Origin: Candidatus Poribacteria bacterium
GTDB lineage: Bacteria > Poribacteria > WGA-4E > WGA-3G
Reading direction: 5' to 3'
Length of the DNA stretch: 64,000 nt
NCBI GenBank assembly: GCA_022821065.1
Contig: JAJEEK010000056.1
Coordinates: 1 to 64,000 of the forward strand
Made by a program: the position numbers and the translations under genes. The notes below the pieces were generated by a model. It saw nothing but the letters and a program-made list of their open reading frames with translations. It was not told where the DNA came from and made no database searches. Position 1 is the stretch's first letter, and every line of letters begins with the position of its first letter. This document shows, in pieces, positions 8,200-16,597 of this stretch.

Positions 8200-8314
8200 G
8201 GTTTTCTCCTTATTTTTAACCCCCTAAAGAATCAACGGTATGAATGCCTTATGGGCATTCCCCGCCCCTTATCAGGGGGACTTTAAAGAGGAATCTACGT
8301 AATTCCTTTACGAT

Positions 8315-9103
8315 TTAGCGTCGGATGTGGGGTGCCTCCATGACTTCTCGCTGTTCGGGGGACATGTCCTGAATATAATCGGGATATGTGATTTGATGCG
8401 CGCCAGCACTGTAAGCCTGGAATCCGGGGCTGAACTTGTAGAGGAGTGCGCGGCGTTGGTGGTCCCCTTTCCACGGGAGCGTGCCGTGTGTCAAGGTCTC
8501 CGTGAAGATGACGGCATCGCCCGCCTTAGCGTTGACTTCAAGTACCAAATGCTGGTATTCCTCGTATCGCTTCATATTGCTCGGACACGGAAGATTTGCC
8601 TTGTGGCTTCCGGGGATAATAGCTAAACCGCCATCGCCGGGGCCTTCGTCAGCGAGCATGTATTCGACGACGGTCAAACCTGTGTATATTCTCCCGTATT
8701 TGAAGAAGTAGGCTTCGGAGAAGTTAGGACGCTCGATCCCGCCACCGTGTAGGGTTCCGCCTTCTGTCCCTTTCTCCATAGCAATTAGACCTGGCCCGTG
8801 GTCGAGTCGGTATTTTTTACCCAATACCTCTTCGAGATAGGGTTTAACGTTGGGATGTACAAGGAGATTTCGGAACGGTTCGCACCAGGGTTTCTCCCAT
8901 GCGAGCATACCGCCCATGTCCATCCGGTGTGCTGTGCCGACGAGTGCCGGTGAGCCACCTGCCAATGAGTTTTCGCGTTCTCTGAGTGCCTCAACGTGGT
9001 GGTCAATCGCGGCGTTACATTGCCCGACTTCTTCAGGAGTCAAAGCATTTTCGACGATGAGGAATCCAGTCAAATCGAATAGATATTTTTGATCTTCGTT
9101 CAT
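8315..9103 (-). CDS. PhyH-family protein with H-x-G in place of H-x-D (PhyH 3)
   Basis: 262-aa member of the phytanoyl-CoA dioxygenase family with AGGAG 8 nt before the ATG. The distal His is clear (LTHGTLPW, about residue 206) and is followed by QRRALLYKF with the 2-oxoglutarate arginine. The proximal site reads GTLHGGGIERP: His119 is followed by Gly-Gly rather than x-Asp. In Fe(II)/2-oxoglutarate halogenases the Asp is replaced by Ala or Gly, making room for halide. An alternative is that a nearby Glu serves as ligand. Oxygenase fold secure; chemistry open. Confidence 0.88.
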   Translation of the reverse strand: MNEDQKYLFDLTGFLIVENALTPEEVGQCNAAIDHHVEALRERENSLAGGSPALVGTAHRMDMGGMLAWEKPWCEPFRNLLVHPNVKPYLEEVLGKKYRLDHGPGLIAMEKGTEGGTLHGGGIERPNFSEAYFFKYGRIYTGLTVVEYMLADEGPGDGGLAIIPGSHKANLPCPSNMKRYEEYQHLVLEVNAKAGDAVIFTETLTHGTLPWKGDHQRRALLYKFSPGFQAYSAGAHQITYPDYIQDMSPEQREVMEAPHIRR

Positions 9104-9189
9104 CGTTGTTCTCCTGTTATGGGATTACGACTTCGTTTTCTCATGTTAGCAGGGCGGCGAAAGTGTGTCAAGGAAAAAGTGGAGGACTG

Positions 9190-9216
9190 TTGGCTGACCG
9201 CTGATGGCTAATTCGC
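9190..9216. repeat. Short-word repeat (GGCTGATGGCTAA type)
   Basis: TGGCTGACCGCTGATGGCTA followed by ATTCGC matches the degenerate word repeats at 45695-45885. It lies just before the glnD-like promoter. Confidence 0.5.
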
Positions 9217-9218
9217 GC

Positions 9219-9247
9219 TTGCTTTTTTTCTGACTTGTGTGTATAAT
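9219..9247 (+). promoter_or_regulatory. Sigma-70-type promoter of the glnD-like gene
   Basis: TTGCTT (9219-9224), 17-bp spacer, TATAAT (9242-9247), about 87 bp before the start codon. The -10 is a perfect consensus. Confidence 0.65.
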
Positions 9248-9334
9248 GCGTTTATGTAGGATTTTTAGTCTTTTCGTATTCGGTCGTAACGACACAACAA
9301 TTGTGCTGCGCTGCTGCATTGGAGGTGAAATAAA

Positions 9335-12058
9335 ATGGACATCACACATATTCAGAGACGACTCAATACTTATGTGCCGGACCTCAATGTTTCTTTCGAG
9401 CCGTTGCAAGGACAGCTTGCTGCTTTCATCCAATCCGAACGGGAGCAGTTAAAGACGCGTATCTTGAAAGGTGAAAGTGGGTTCGGTGCTTGCGAGCTCC
9501 ACACGCAGGTTTGGGATGCCGTTATTCAGAAAGTTTATGAGGTAGCCTCCTTTCAGATTCGGGATGAATTCCAGAAGCAGATTGATGTCCTGAGCCAACT
9601 TCCAGACGTTGATACGAACGACTTAGCCGCAGAATTAGAGGGATGGGCACCGGATGTCGCGCTCTATGGTGTCGGCAGTTATGGGAGAAACGAGCTCTGT
9701 TATTTTTCGGATGTAGATGTCATCTACACCTCCTCCGTGGACTTAGAAGATATTTACGATGAGAGTACGCTTGAGCTGATTCGATGGTTCTACGATTTTT
9801 TCGATAGTCTTCACTCAGTGATTCCGGGGTTTGAGTTTAGTTTTATCTATCGCCCGCTTGCGGATATCGCGAAGTGGAATTATCAAGATATGACGGCTTT
9901 GATTGATATGCGTTTTATTGCGGGTGATTCGACGCTGACGGAGCGTTTCCGGAAAGCCGTACACTCCGAAAAATCGGATATCTCTCTTGTGTTGGATCTT
10001 CTGAAATCGAAAGCGGATGCTTTCAAGGCGTCTGAGGATACGATCTATCTCAACCAACCGAATGTGAAAACGGGGAGAGGTGGCCTACGGACGCTGCAAT
10101 ATGCATTCTGGATATGTGGACTCCCGGATTTTACGTCAATTCCTGATCTCTATGAACGTTACGGTGACGAACAGTTGATACCGTCGCTTGATTTCACGTT
10201 CAAGGTCCGGAATCTTCTGCATGTGCTTGCTGACGCGCCGCATGATGATCTCTCTTATCATCCTGAAAAGGGGGATACACTGCAGGCAGAGATCGCGCGG
10301 GTGCTCGGATTGACGAAGGAAACAGACGAAGGTCGTTACGAGTTCATGGCTGAATACTACGCCAAAGCGAAATATTTACATTTCAAGTCGGAGTTGTTAA
10401 TTCGGAAGATGTTGGCGAACGGCATCCCAATTTCGGATGTCCTTGCGGCGAGTACCGACACCTTGTATTGCATCGATAACAACTTCGGTGAACTTGATGC
10501 GGATCAACTTTTCATCCTGTTCACCTACTTCCAACAATACGACTTTGAGATTGATGCGTCGCTTTCTACTTTCATTTCGCGTTATGTTCATGCGTTCGAT
10601 TGGGGTTCATTTCAGAAGCGGATGGCAGAACTGATAAACATCCCGGGTGATGTTGCGAAGACCCTCACCCGTCTCCATAGACTTGATATTCTTTCGCATC
10701 TTGGAGAGGGTGGTGCGCTTTTTGAAAGAGCGATGATGACACGGAGTGAACGCAGTCTGGATCCGTATACGGTTGGGAAACATACGCTGGTTGCGATTAG
10801 TTACCTCGATGAAATCCGTCAAACGGAGTCGAGTAGTCCATTTGGTGCGGCAGGCGGTTTTGGTTCACCGGCAGCACCATCCCCGGCTTCTGAATTGGAG
10901 GATCTCAATACAGCGTTCCGCTCGCTTTCAGACCCAAGTACGCTCTATATGGCACTTTTTCTCCATGATATAGACAAGCCGGACCCAACCCATCCGGCGA
11001 CAGGTGCTGAAAAAGCGGAGCATATCGCTCCCGAATTCGGGTTCAACACCCAACAGACAGACGATATCTGCTTCCTGATACGCGAACACCTGAGGATGAT
11101 AGATTTGGCACGCTATCACCATTGGGACGAAAGTGCTATTGTCGAATTCTGTAAGAAAGTTAACTCGTTGGAACGTTTAACTGCGCTGTATCTTCTCACT
11201 TACTGCGATTCCAAAGCCAACGGTTCACAGAATTTCAGCCATGTTGTTAAGCATAACCTGAAAAGTTTATATGAGGCGGCGCGTACCCGTTTTGTCGGTC
11301 AAGAGGAGACACAGTGGGGTGCCTTCGCGCCGGTTGAAGAATTTCAGCAATTTCTTCATCACATGCCGGTCTCTTACCGTATTAGTGTTTCTCCGCCGGA
11401 GATCGCCATGCATATACAGATGACGACCCAAGCGGAAGCCGCTGCGGTGGCGGACGGAGATACGACTGCAATTACGGGGATCGTCCAATTTGTGGATCGT
11501 CCCGGATTTACAGAACTGCATCTGTGTAGTCCGAGCCGAATCGGTAAATTGCACACAGTGAGTGGGCTCTTCTATGCCAACGGTATAGATGTCCGCGATG
11601 CACGTGTCTATACGAAACAGGACACGAATATTGAACTGGAGATTTACCGACTTGTTCACCAACCGCCGCATCATCGCGGTGAACCGATGCCGCTTGACGA
11701 AGAGCTCAAGAGGGACATCGATTTTGATGTCCGGAGTCTCCTTGCCGAGGAATCGACACTTGAGCAGATTTTTGAGAAGCACTACGTCAATCTTAACGAG
11801 ACATGGGAGGTAGACGAGGTCACTGTTGAGACAGCGCGTAGTTATTCTGAGATCGTTGTCGTTGGAGAGGAAAAGGTTGGATTCCTCCACTACTTTAGCG
11901 GTATCTTAGCGCAACTCGGACTAAATGTTGAGATGTGTAAATGTTCAGGATTAGGCGGACAAGCGATTGACCGGTTCTACGTCCAACCGGTGGCTGACCC
12001 GAAAGCAGTGCACACAGATATTACAGCGGCATTGGAATCCGAGAATGGAGGCATTTAA
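9335..12058 (+). CDS. glnD: GlnD-like PII uridylyltransferase/uridylyl-removing enzyme
   Basis: Large 907-aa protein with the GlnD domain order. First comes a nucleotidyltransferase with GSYGRNELCYFSDVD (about 113-127), then an HD phosphohydrolase domain with LFLHDIDKP (about 540), then two C-terminal ACT domains (about 725 and 840). Known GlnD proteins uridylylate and deuridylylate PII in response to glutamine. Length and order match. No glnB, amtB or glnA lies in the window, so the target is inferred. GGAGGTGA stands 6 nt before the ATG. An imperfect GTAGGGG...CCCCTAC hairpin (12075-12101) follows the gene. Confidence 0.88.
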   Translation: MDITHIQRRLNTYVPDLNVSFEPLQGQLAAFIQSEREQLKTRILKGESGFGACELHTQVWDAVIQKVYEVASFQIRDEFQKQIDVLSQLPDVDTNDLAAELEGWAPDVALYGVGSYGRNELCYFSDVDVIYTSSVDLEDIYDESTLELIRWFYDFFDSLHSVIPGFEFSFIYRPLADIAKWNYQDMTALIDMRFIAGDSTLTERFRKAVHSEKSDISLVLDLLKSKADAFKASEDTIYLNQPNVKTGRGGLRTLQYAFWICGLPDFTSIPDLYERYGDEQLIPSLDFTFKVRNLLHVLADAPHDDLSYHPEKGDTLQAEIARVLGLTKETDEGRYEFMAEYYAKAKYLHFKSELLIRKMLANGIPISDVLAASTDTLYCIDNNFGELDADQLFILFTYFQQYDFEIDASLSTFISRYVHAFDWGSFQKRMAELINIPGDVAKTLTRLHRLDILSHLGEGGALFERAMMTRSERSLDPYTVGKHTLVAISYLDEIRQTESSSPFGAAGGFGSPAAPSPASELEDLNTAFRSLSDPSTLYMALFLHDIDKPDPTHPATGAEKAEHIAPEFGFNTQQTDDICFLIREHLRMIDLARYHHWDESAIVEFCKKVNSLERLTALYLLTYCDSKANGSQNFSHVVKHNLKSLYEAARTRFVGQEETQWGAFAPVEEFQQFLHHMPVSYRISVSPPEIAMHIQMTTQAEAAAVADGDTTAITGIVQFVDRPGFTELHLCSPSRIGKLHTVSGLFYANGIDVRDARVYTKQDTNIELEIYRLVHQPPHHRGEPMPLDEELKRDIDFDVRSLLAEESTLEQIFEKHYVNLNETWEVDEVTVETARSYSEIVVVGEEKVGFLHYFSGILAQLGLNVEMCKCSGLGGQAIDRFYVQPVADPKAVHTDITAALESENGGI

Positions 12059-12153
12059 AGTTTCTAAGTCTCACGTAGGGGTTGGGTAACGCAGCCCCTA
12101 CACATCACTTCTGTGGAAAAACAAACTGGATTGACAGCAAGGAACAGAAAAAA

Positions 12154-12903
12154 ATGAAGCAACGTGTGTTAATTACAGGCGCAGCTGGTGCTGTCGGCAC
12201 CGCGCTCTGGAAAGCGTGGGAAGAACAGGATACCTATAGATTAACATTGATGGATATTAACCCGATTACGGATGCGAGTTCCCGCGTCGTACAGGCGGAT
12301 ATTCGGGACTATGCAGCGATGCATGAACTGTGTCGTGATCAGGATGTCTTGGTGCATCTCGCTTATATCCGTCAAGATTCAGTTGCGAAGGTGCCGGATG
12401 AAGTTAGCGACATCGGGGCATCTATGAATATATTTGAAGCGGCACGAGAAGGCGGTATCCAGAAGATTGTGTATGCCAGTACGAATCATGTATCGGGCTG
12501 GAACGAGCGGTTGAGTTCGCCCCCTCGGTTCTCAACGGGAGATCAGTTCCGTCCTGATGGGTGGTACGGTGCGATGAAGGGGATGGCGGAAATCGCAGGG
12601 CGGTATCTCGTTGACGCGTACGATATGCGGTTCATCAGTATCCGTATCGGGAGTTTCAACGGCACTTATGAACCGAGCGGGATTCGACACTGTAGCACAC
12701 TCCTGACCCCGCGAGATTGTGTTCAACTCTTCGGTTTGGCTGTCGATTACGAGGGGCCAGTCAAGTATCTCATTACTTACGGACGCTCGGCAAATTCTGA
12801 CGGGTATCAGCAGAGTTATCTCGATATTAGTGGCGCCGTTGAGGTATTAGGGTATCAACCGCAGGATAATTTGGTTAAAACACACCTTCAGAAATTTCTG
12901 TAA
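12154..12903 (+). CDS. NAD-dependent epimerase/dehydratase (extended SDR)
   Basis: 249 aa from ATG 12154, which has AAGGAA upstream; the track start at 12082 adds 24 unrelated residues. ITGAAGAVG (residues 7-15) is the glycine-rich NAD loop, VYASTNHVSG is the active-site strand and WYGAMKG supplies the catalytic Tyr-x3-Lys. The fold and compact size fit sugar-nucleotide epimerases or uronate-dehydrogenase-like enzymes. It lies alone between glnD and trmB, so context does not identify the substrate. Confidence 0.88.
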   Translation: MKQRVLITGAAGAVGTALWKAWEEQDTYRLTLMDINPITDASSRVVQADIRDYAAMHELCRDQDVLVHLAYIRQDSVAKVPDEVSDIGASMNIFEAAREGGIQKIVYASTNHVSGWNERLSSPPRFSTGDQFRPDGWYGAMKGMAEIAGRYLVDAYDMRFISIRIGSFNGTYEPSGIRHCSTLLTPRDCVQLFGLAVDYEGPVKYLITYGRSANSDGYQQSYLDISGAVEVLGYQPQDNLVKTHLQKFL

Positions 12904-13006
12904 GCATTTTAATTAGCCAACGAATGTTGGACAGGCAGACTGGATATAAGGGAAACAACGTTGTTTTCAGAGATACCGTAAACGAATCGCAAGGTAAGTT
13001 AAAAGA

Positions 13007-13711
13007 ATGCGCGAAAACCCCAATTACAACGAAATCTACTACCAGCATACGACTTCCCATTCCCAAGTCATTGACATTTTAACAGAACAGGTTATTCCAC
13101 TCAGCGAGTTAGAGGGACCGATGGATTGGGAACGGTTCTTTGGGAACACTTATCCAGTGGAGATAGAGATCGGATCCGGTAAAGGACGTTTCCTGCTTGA
13201 GGCATCAAAACGGCATCCGCAGGTTAACTATATCGGCGTAGAACGGGCGCAGAAATATGTGGAAGTGACGCGTGAGCGATTTGAGAAACATATCCGACAT
13301 TTTAGTGTCGATAGAACGTCCGGGACGTTCTCGAATGTCCGACTCGTGCGGACAGATGCCAACTACTTTTTGACACGATACGTGCCTGAGACATCCGTGC
13401 AAGCGTATCATATCTATTTCCCGGATCCGTGGCCTCGGAAACGGCAGCGGAAACGACGGATCTTTCGGAATCGAGACTTCTTGGAAGCCTTGACACGGAC
13501 ACTCAATTCAGGGGATGGTAGACTCTATATCGTGACCGACCATGCGGAATACTTTCAAGAGATTCAGGAACGGCTTGCGGGTTTGTCCGTCCTTCGTCCG
13601 ATGGATGCCTCTCTCAGGCCGGACAGCGATATTACGACGCACTATGAGGCGAAGTATGTTTTGGAGGGTAGAGCAATCTATCGAGCGGTGTATGAGAAAG
13701 CCGCGTCTTAG
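13007..13711 (+). CDS. trmB: tRNA (guanine-N7-)-methyltransferase
   Basis: SAM-dependent enzyme that makes m7G46 in tRNA (234 aa, within family range). EIEIGSGKG (about 52-60) is the SAM-binding loop, YIGVERAQKY follows, and YFPDPWPRKRQRKRR is the diagnostic TrmB motif that contacts tRNA. The C-terminal THYEAKYVLEG matches the family end. AAGG lies before the ATG. uvrC follows after 47 bp on the same strand, so co-transcription is likely. Confidence 0.95.
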   Translation: MRENPNYNEIYYQHTTSHSQVIDILTEQVIPLSELEGPMDWERFFGNTYPVEIEIGSGKGRFLLEASKRHPQVNYIGVERAQKYVEVTRERFEKHIRHFSVDRTSGTFSNVRLVRTDANYFLTRYVPETSVQAYHIYFPDPWPRKRQRKRRIFRNRDFLEALTRTLNSGDGRLYIVTDHAEYFQEIQERLAGLSVLRPMDASLRPDSDITTHYEAKYVLEGRAIYRAVYEKAAS

Positions 13712-13758
13712 GACACAACCGCCAGAGCGTGCCACAGACTGATACGGAGATGTAAAAG

Positions 13759-15633
13759 ATGACAGCAGAACAACGTGGTAAAACGATCCCTGAATTGTGG
13801 CAGTCGCTTCCGAATGTGCCCGGGGTGTATCTGATGAAGGCATCCGATGGTACTGTCATCTACGTCGGAAAAGCGGTTCGCTTGCGGACGCGTGTGCGGT
13901 CTTATTTCGGCGAAGCTCGCAAGCCAAAACTTGCTGTCAGAAGTCGCGAGAAGTCGGTACATGCCTTGACTTCGCAGATGATGCGATATGTTACCGAGAT
14001 TGATTATATCGTCACAGAGACAGAGGTGGAAGCACTGATTCTGGAAAACAATCTCATCAAGGCGCACCAACCCCGCTACAACGTGAAGCTGAAAGACGAT
14101 AAACGCTATCCGTACCTACGCGTGACGACAAACGAACCTTTTCCACGTATCCACATTACGCGCACAGCCGAGAACGATGGAAGCCGATATTTCGGTCCAT
14201 TCGTTCATGTCCGTTCAACCCGACAGGTGCTTAAACAGTTGACGAAGTTTTTTCCGATCCGTACCTGTACCCTGCCGCTGACGAAAACAGGCAACAGGTA
14301 CCGAGTCTGCTTGGATTACCATATCGGTCGGTGTCCTGGTCCTTGTGCCGATAAAATAGATGCCAAAGATTATGACGGTATTGTTCGGAAGGTGTGTCAG
14401 TTCCTGAGTGGGAATACGGATGCCGTTGTTAAGGATTTGACGGAACAGATGCAAGCCGCGGCGGAATCCCTCGATTTTGAAACAGCAGCGAAGCATCGGG
14501 ATACACTTAAAGACGTTCAGCAGGCGATTACAACACAGAATATAGATAGTGTCTCTGCTGCGGATGAGGATGTTATCGGTATCGCAGCGCGGACGGATAT
14601 TGCCTGTGTTCAGCTGTTGCGTGTGCGTGATGGCAAACTTCTTGAACGTGAACACTACTATCTTAACGATGCGGACCCGGACTCGCTCGCGACGGCGTTA
14701 GGTGCTTTCATTTCGCAGTATTACCAGAACGCAGTGTTTGTGCCTAAGACGATTGTTTTACCGATGCAAATTGAATCGGTAGAACTGATCGAAAACTGGC
14801 TTAGCGAAAAACGTGGGAGTCGTGTCGGGTTGCTTATGCCGAGAGCCGGTAGACTCCGGAAATTACAGATTTTAGCCTCAAAGAATGCCGAGATACTTCT
14901 GACACAGCGTGAACAGAACGTGGTGTATAGCGGCGGTGCGGAACCTGCCCTCGTTGAACTCCAAGAACTGCTTGCTTTGAAACACCCGATCAGGCGGATT
15001 GAGGCGTACGATATTTCCAACCTTGGTGATCGGTTTGCTGTCGGGTCGATGGTGGTCTTAGAAGACGGGCAACCGGCTTCATCGGAATATCGTCGGTTCA
15101 GGATCCGATCGGTTGAAGGGCAGAACGATTTTGCGATGATGCAAGAGGTGCTCGTCCGCCGGTTCCGTCGCGCCCTTGACGACGATGAGAAATTTAATAA
15201 GCTGCCGGATCTCATGCTGATTGATGGTGGGAAAGGGCAGCTGAGTGCGGCGCAAGCGGCTATGAAAACCTTCGCGTCCTCTCAACTTCCCGATATTCCG
15301 ATGATCGCATTGGCGAAACGGATTGAGGAGATTTTTGTGCCGGGTCAATCGGAACCGATTGTGTTGCGGGAAGATAACCCGACCTTACATACGATCCAAC
15401 GTCTGCGAGATGAGGCGCACCGGTTCGCGGTAACTTACCATCGACGCCTCCGACAGAAATCGCTGAGTGAATCGGTACTCGACGAAATTCCGAACATCGG
15501 TCCAAAGCGTAAACAGGCACTGCTTCAGCATTTCGGTTCTATTGATGCCATCCGTGAAGCGAGCCTTGACGGTCTGCTCTCCGTGAAAGGGATTCCACGG
15601 AGCGTCGCTGAGAATATTCGGAAGCACCTCTGA
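13759..15633 (+). CDS. uvrC: UvrABC excinuclease subunit C
   Basis: Dual-incision nuclease of nucleotide excision repair (624 aa, full length). Domains in order: GIY-YIG nuclease (PGVYLMKASDGTVIYVGKA, about 16-35), UVR coiled coil that binds UvrB (ESLDFETAAKHRD), RNase-H-like nuclease with YDISNLG and LMLIDGGKGQLSAA, and two C-terminal helix-hairpin-helix motifs (IPNIGPKRK, LLSVKGIPRS). All catalytic landmarks are intact. GGAG lies upstream of the ATG. It is probably expressed with trmB. Confidence 0.97.
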   Translation: MTAEQRGKTIPELWQSLPNVPGVYLMKASDGTVIYVGKAVRLRTRVRSYFGEARKPKLAVRSREKSVHALTSQMMRYVTEIDYIVTETEVEALILENNLIKAHQPRYNVKLKDDKRYPYLRVTTNEPFPRIHITRTAENDGSRYFGPFVHVRSTRQVLKQLTKFFPIRTCTLPLTKTGNRYRVCLDYHIGRCPGPCADKIDAKDYDGIVRKVCQFLSGNTDAVVKDLTEQMQAAAESLDFETAAKHRDTLKDVQQAITTQNIDSVSAADEDVIGIAARTDIACVQLLRVRDGKLLEREHYYLNDADPDSLATALGAFISQYYQNAVFVPKTIVLPMQIESVELIENWLSEKRGSRVGLLMPRAGRLRKLQILASKNAEILLTQREQNVVYSGGAEPALVELQELLALKHPIRRIEAYDISNLGDRFAVGSMVVLEDGQPASSEYRRFRIRSVEGQNDFAMMQEVLVRRFRRALDDDEKFNKLPDLMLIDGGKGQLSAAQAAMKTFASSQLPDIPMIALAKRIEEIFVPGQSEPIVLREDNPTLHTIQRLRDEAHRFAVTYHRRLRQKSLSESVLDEIPNIGPKRKQALLQHFGSIDAIREASLDGLLSVKGIPRSVAENIRKHL

Positions 15634-15817
15634 ACGTTGCACACTATAGAGATTGTAGATTTTCCTGCACAGATTTGGGCAACGTTGTTACTGAGGCTGC
15701 ACGGATTCGTGCAATTTCAATGTAATTCGGCGAGGTTACAAGCCTCACCTGAATAGAAAGGGTTTTACTATATTGGCATGTTACTTGCAACAATACTCTA
15801 CAGTGCGCGGATTTTAT

Positions 15818-15833
15818 AGGTTGGGTTGAACGG
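15818..15833 (+). repeat. Half of a GTTGGGTT element
   Basis: AGGTTGGGTTGAACGG matches the left end of the elements at 421 and 20107, with no right end nearby. It lies upstream of the Uma2 gene. The 252-bp gap also holds an imperfect GGCGAGGTT...CCTCACC hairpin (15729-15749). Confidence 0.45.
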
Positions 15834-15885
15834 TGAAAAAAATAAGTTTTTGAGGTTTTGAGTATACAAGAACAGGGAGGCGCGC

Positions 15886-16461
15886 ATGTCAACGCTTGCA
15901 GCACAAACATATTTGACCCCAACAGAATACATCGATGTGGAACGCAAGGCAGTTACCAAAAACGAGTATCTGAGCGGACGGATCGTCGCGATGTCAGGGG
16001 CGAGTAACGCCCACAATATTATTACAATGAATACAGCCAATCAATTGTACAACCAATTGGTGGATCGGGATTGCCTCGTCTACGCCAGCGATATGCGCGT
16101 TCGAGTGCAGGATCCTGTTTCCTACTTTTATCCAGACGTTACAGTTGTTTGTGGGGAGCCACGTTTTGAAGACGACGTTTTTGACACGCTCCTTAACCCA
16201 GCTGTCGTGATAGAAGTCCTTTCACCTTCAACAGCAGCCTACGACCGGCGTGAGAAATTTACACCGTATCAACAGATTGCGTCGTTGAAAGAATACATCC
16301 TGATTTCGCAAAGTCGGATGCATGTGGCACATCACCTCCGGCAAGAAAACCAATGGCATGCAACCGAATTTCAAGAATTTGACGATGTGGTATCCGTCGC
16401 TTCAATTGAATGTGAGCTCCTCTTAGGTCAGATTTACAGACGTGTCACATTCTCGGACTGA
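15886..16461 (+). CDS. Uma2-family (DUF820) putative PD-(D/E)xK nuclease
   Basis: 191-aa Uma2-type protein. The restriction-nuclease-like core is visible: YPDVTVVCGEPRF supplies the Asp, and VVIEVLSPSTAAYDRREK supplies the E-x-L/K part with the family SPST motif. GGGAGG precedes the ATG. Uma2 genes are abundant in cyanobacteria and other repeat-rich genomes, often in mobile regions. Their biological role is not established. No partner gene is seen; repeats flank it on both sides. Confidence 0.85.
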   Translation: MSTLAAQTYLTPTEYIDVERKAVTKNEYLSGRIVAMSGASNAHNIITMNTANQLYNQLVDRDCLVYASDMRVRVQDPVSYFYPDVTVVCGEPRFEDDVFDTLLNPAVVIEVLSPSTAAYDRREKFTPYQQIASLKEYILISQSRMHVAHHLRQENQWHATEFQEFDDVVSVASIECELLLGQIYRRVTFSD

Positions 16462-16474
16462 ACTGAGCGAGTAC

Positions 16475-16591
16475 GCAGTTAACAGTTAACAGTTAACAAC
16501 TTGTGTCTATAACACTCACTGTAACTGCCATAATAAACCTCTTAACTGAAAACTGAAAGGCAACGCAGTTGCCGTACTGAAAACTGAAAAC
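16475..16591. repeat. Short-word repeats (GTTAACA, AACTGAA)
   Basis: CAGTTAACAGTTAACAGTTAAC at the left and ACTGAAAACTGAAAGGC plus ACTGAAAACTGAAAAC at the right. These short tandem words resemble the STRR repeats of cyanobacteria and fill the gap before the YibE/F gene. Confidence 0.6.
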
Positions 16592-16597
16592 TTCAAC

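Noticed and set aside
12075-12101. GTAGGGG...CCCCTAC hairpin as terminator of glnD
   Set aside because: No T-tract follows and the stem is imperfect; left as a possible repeat.
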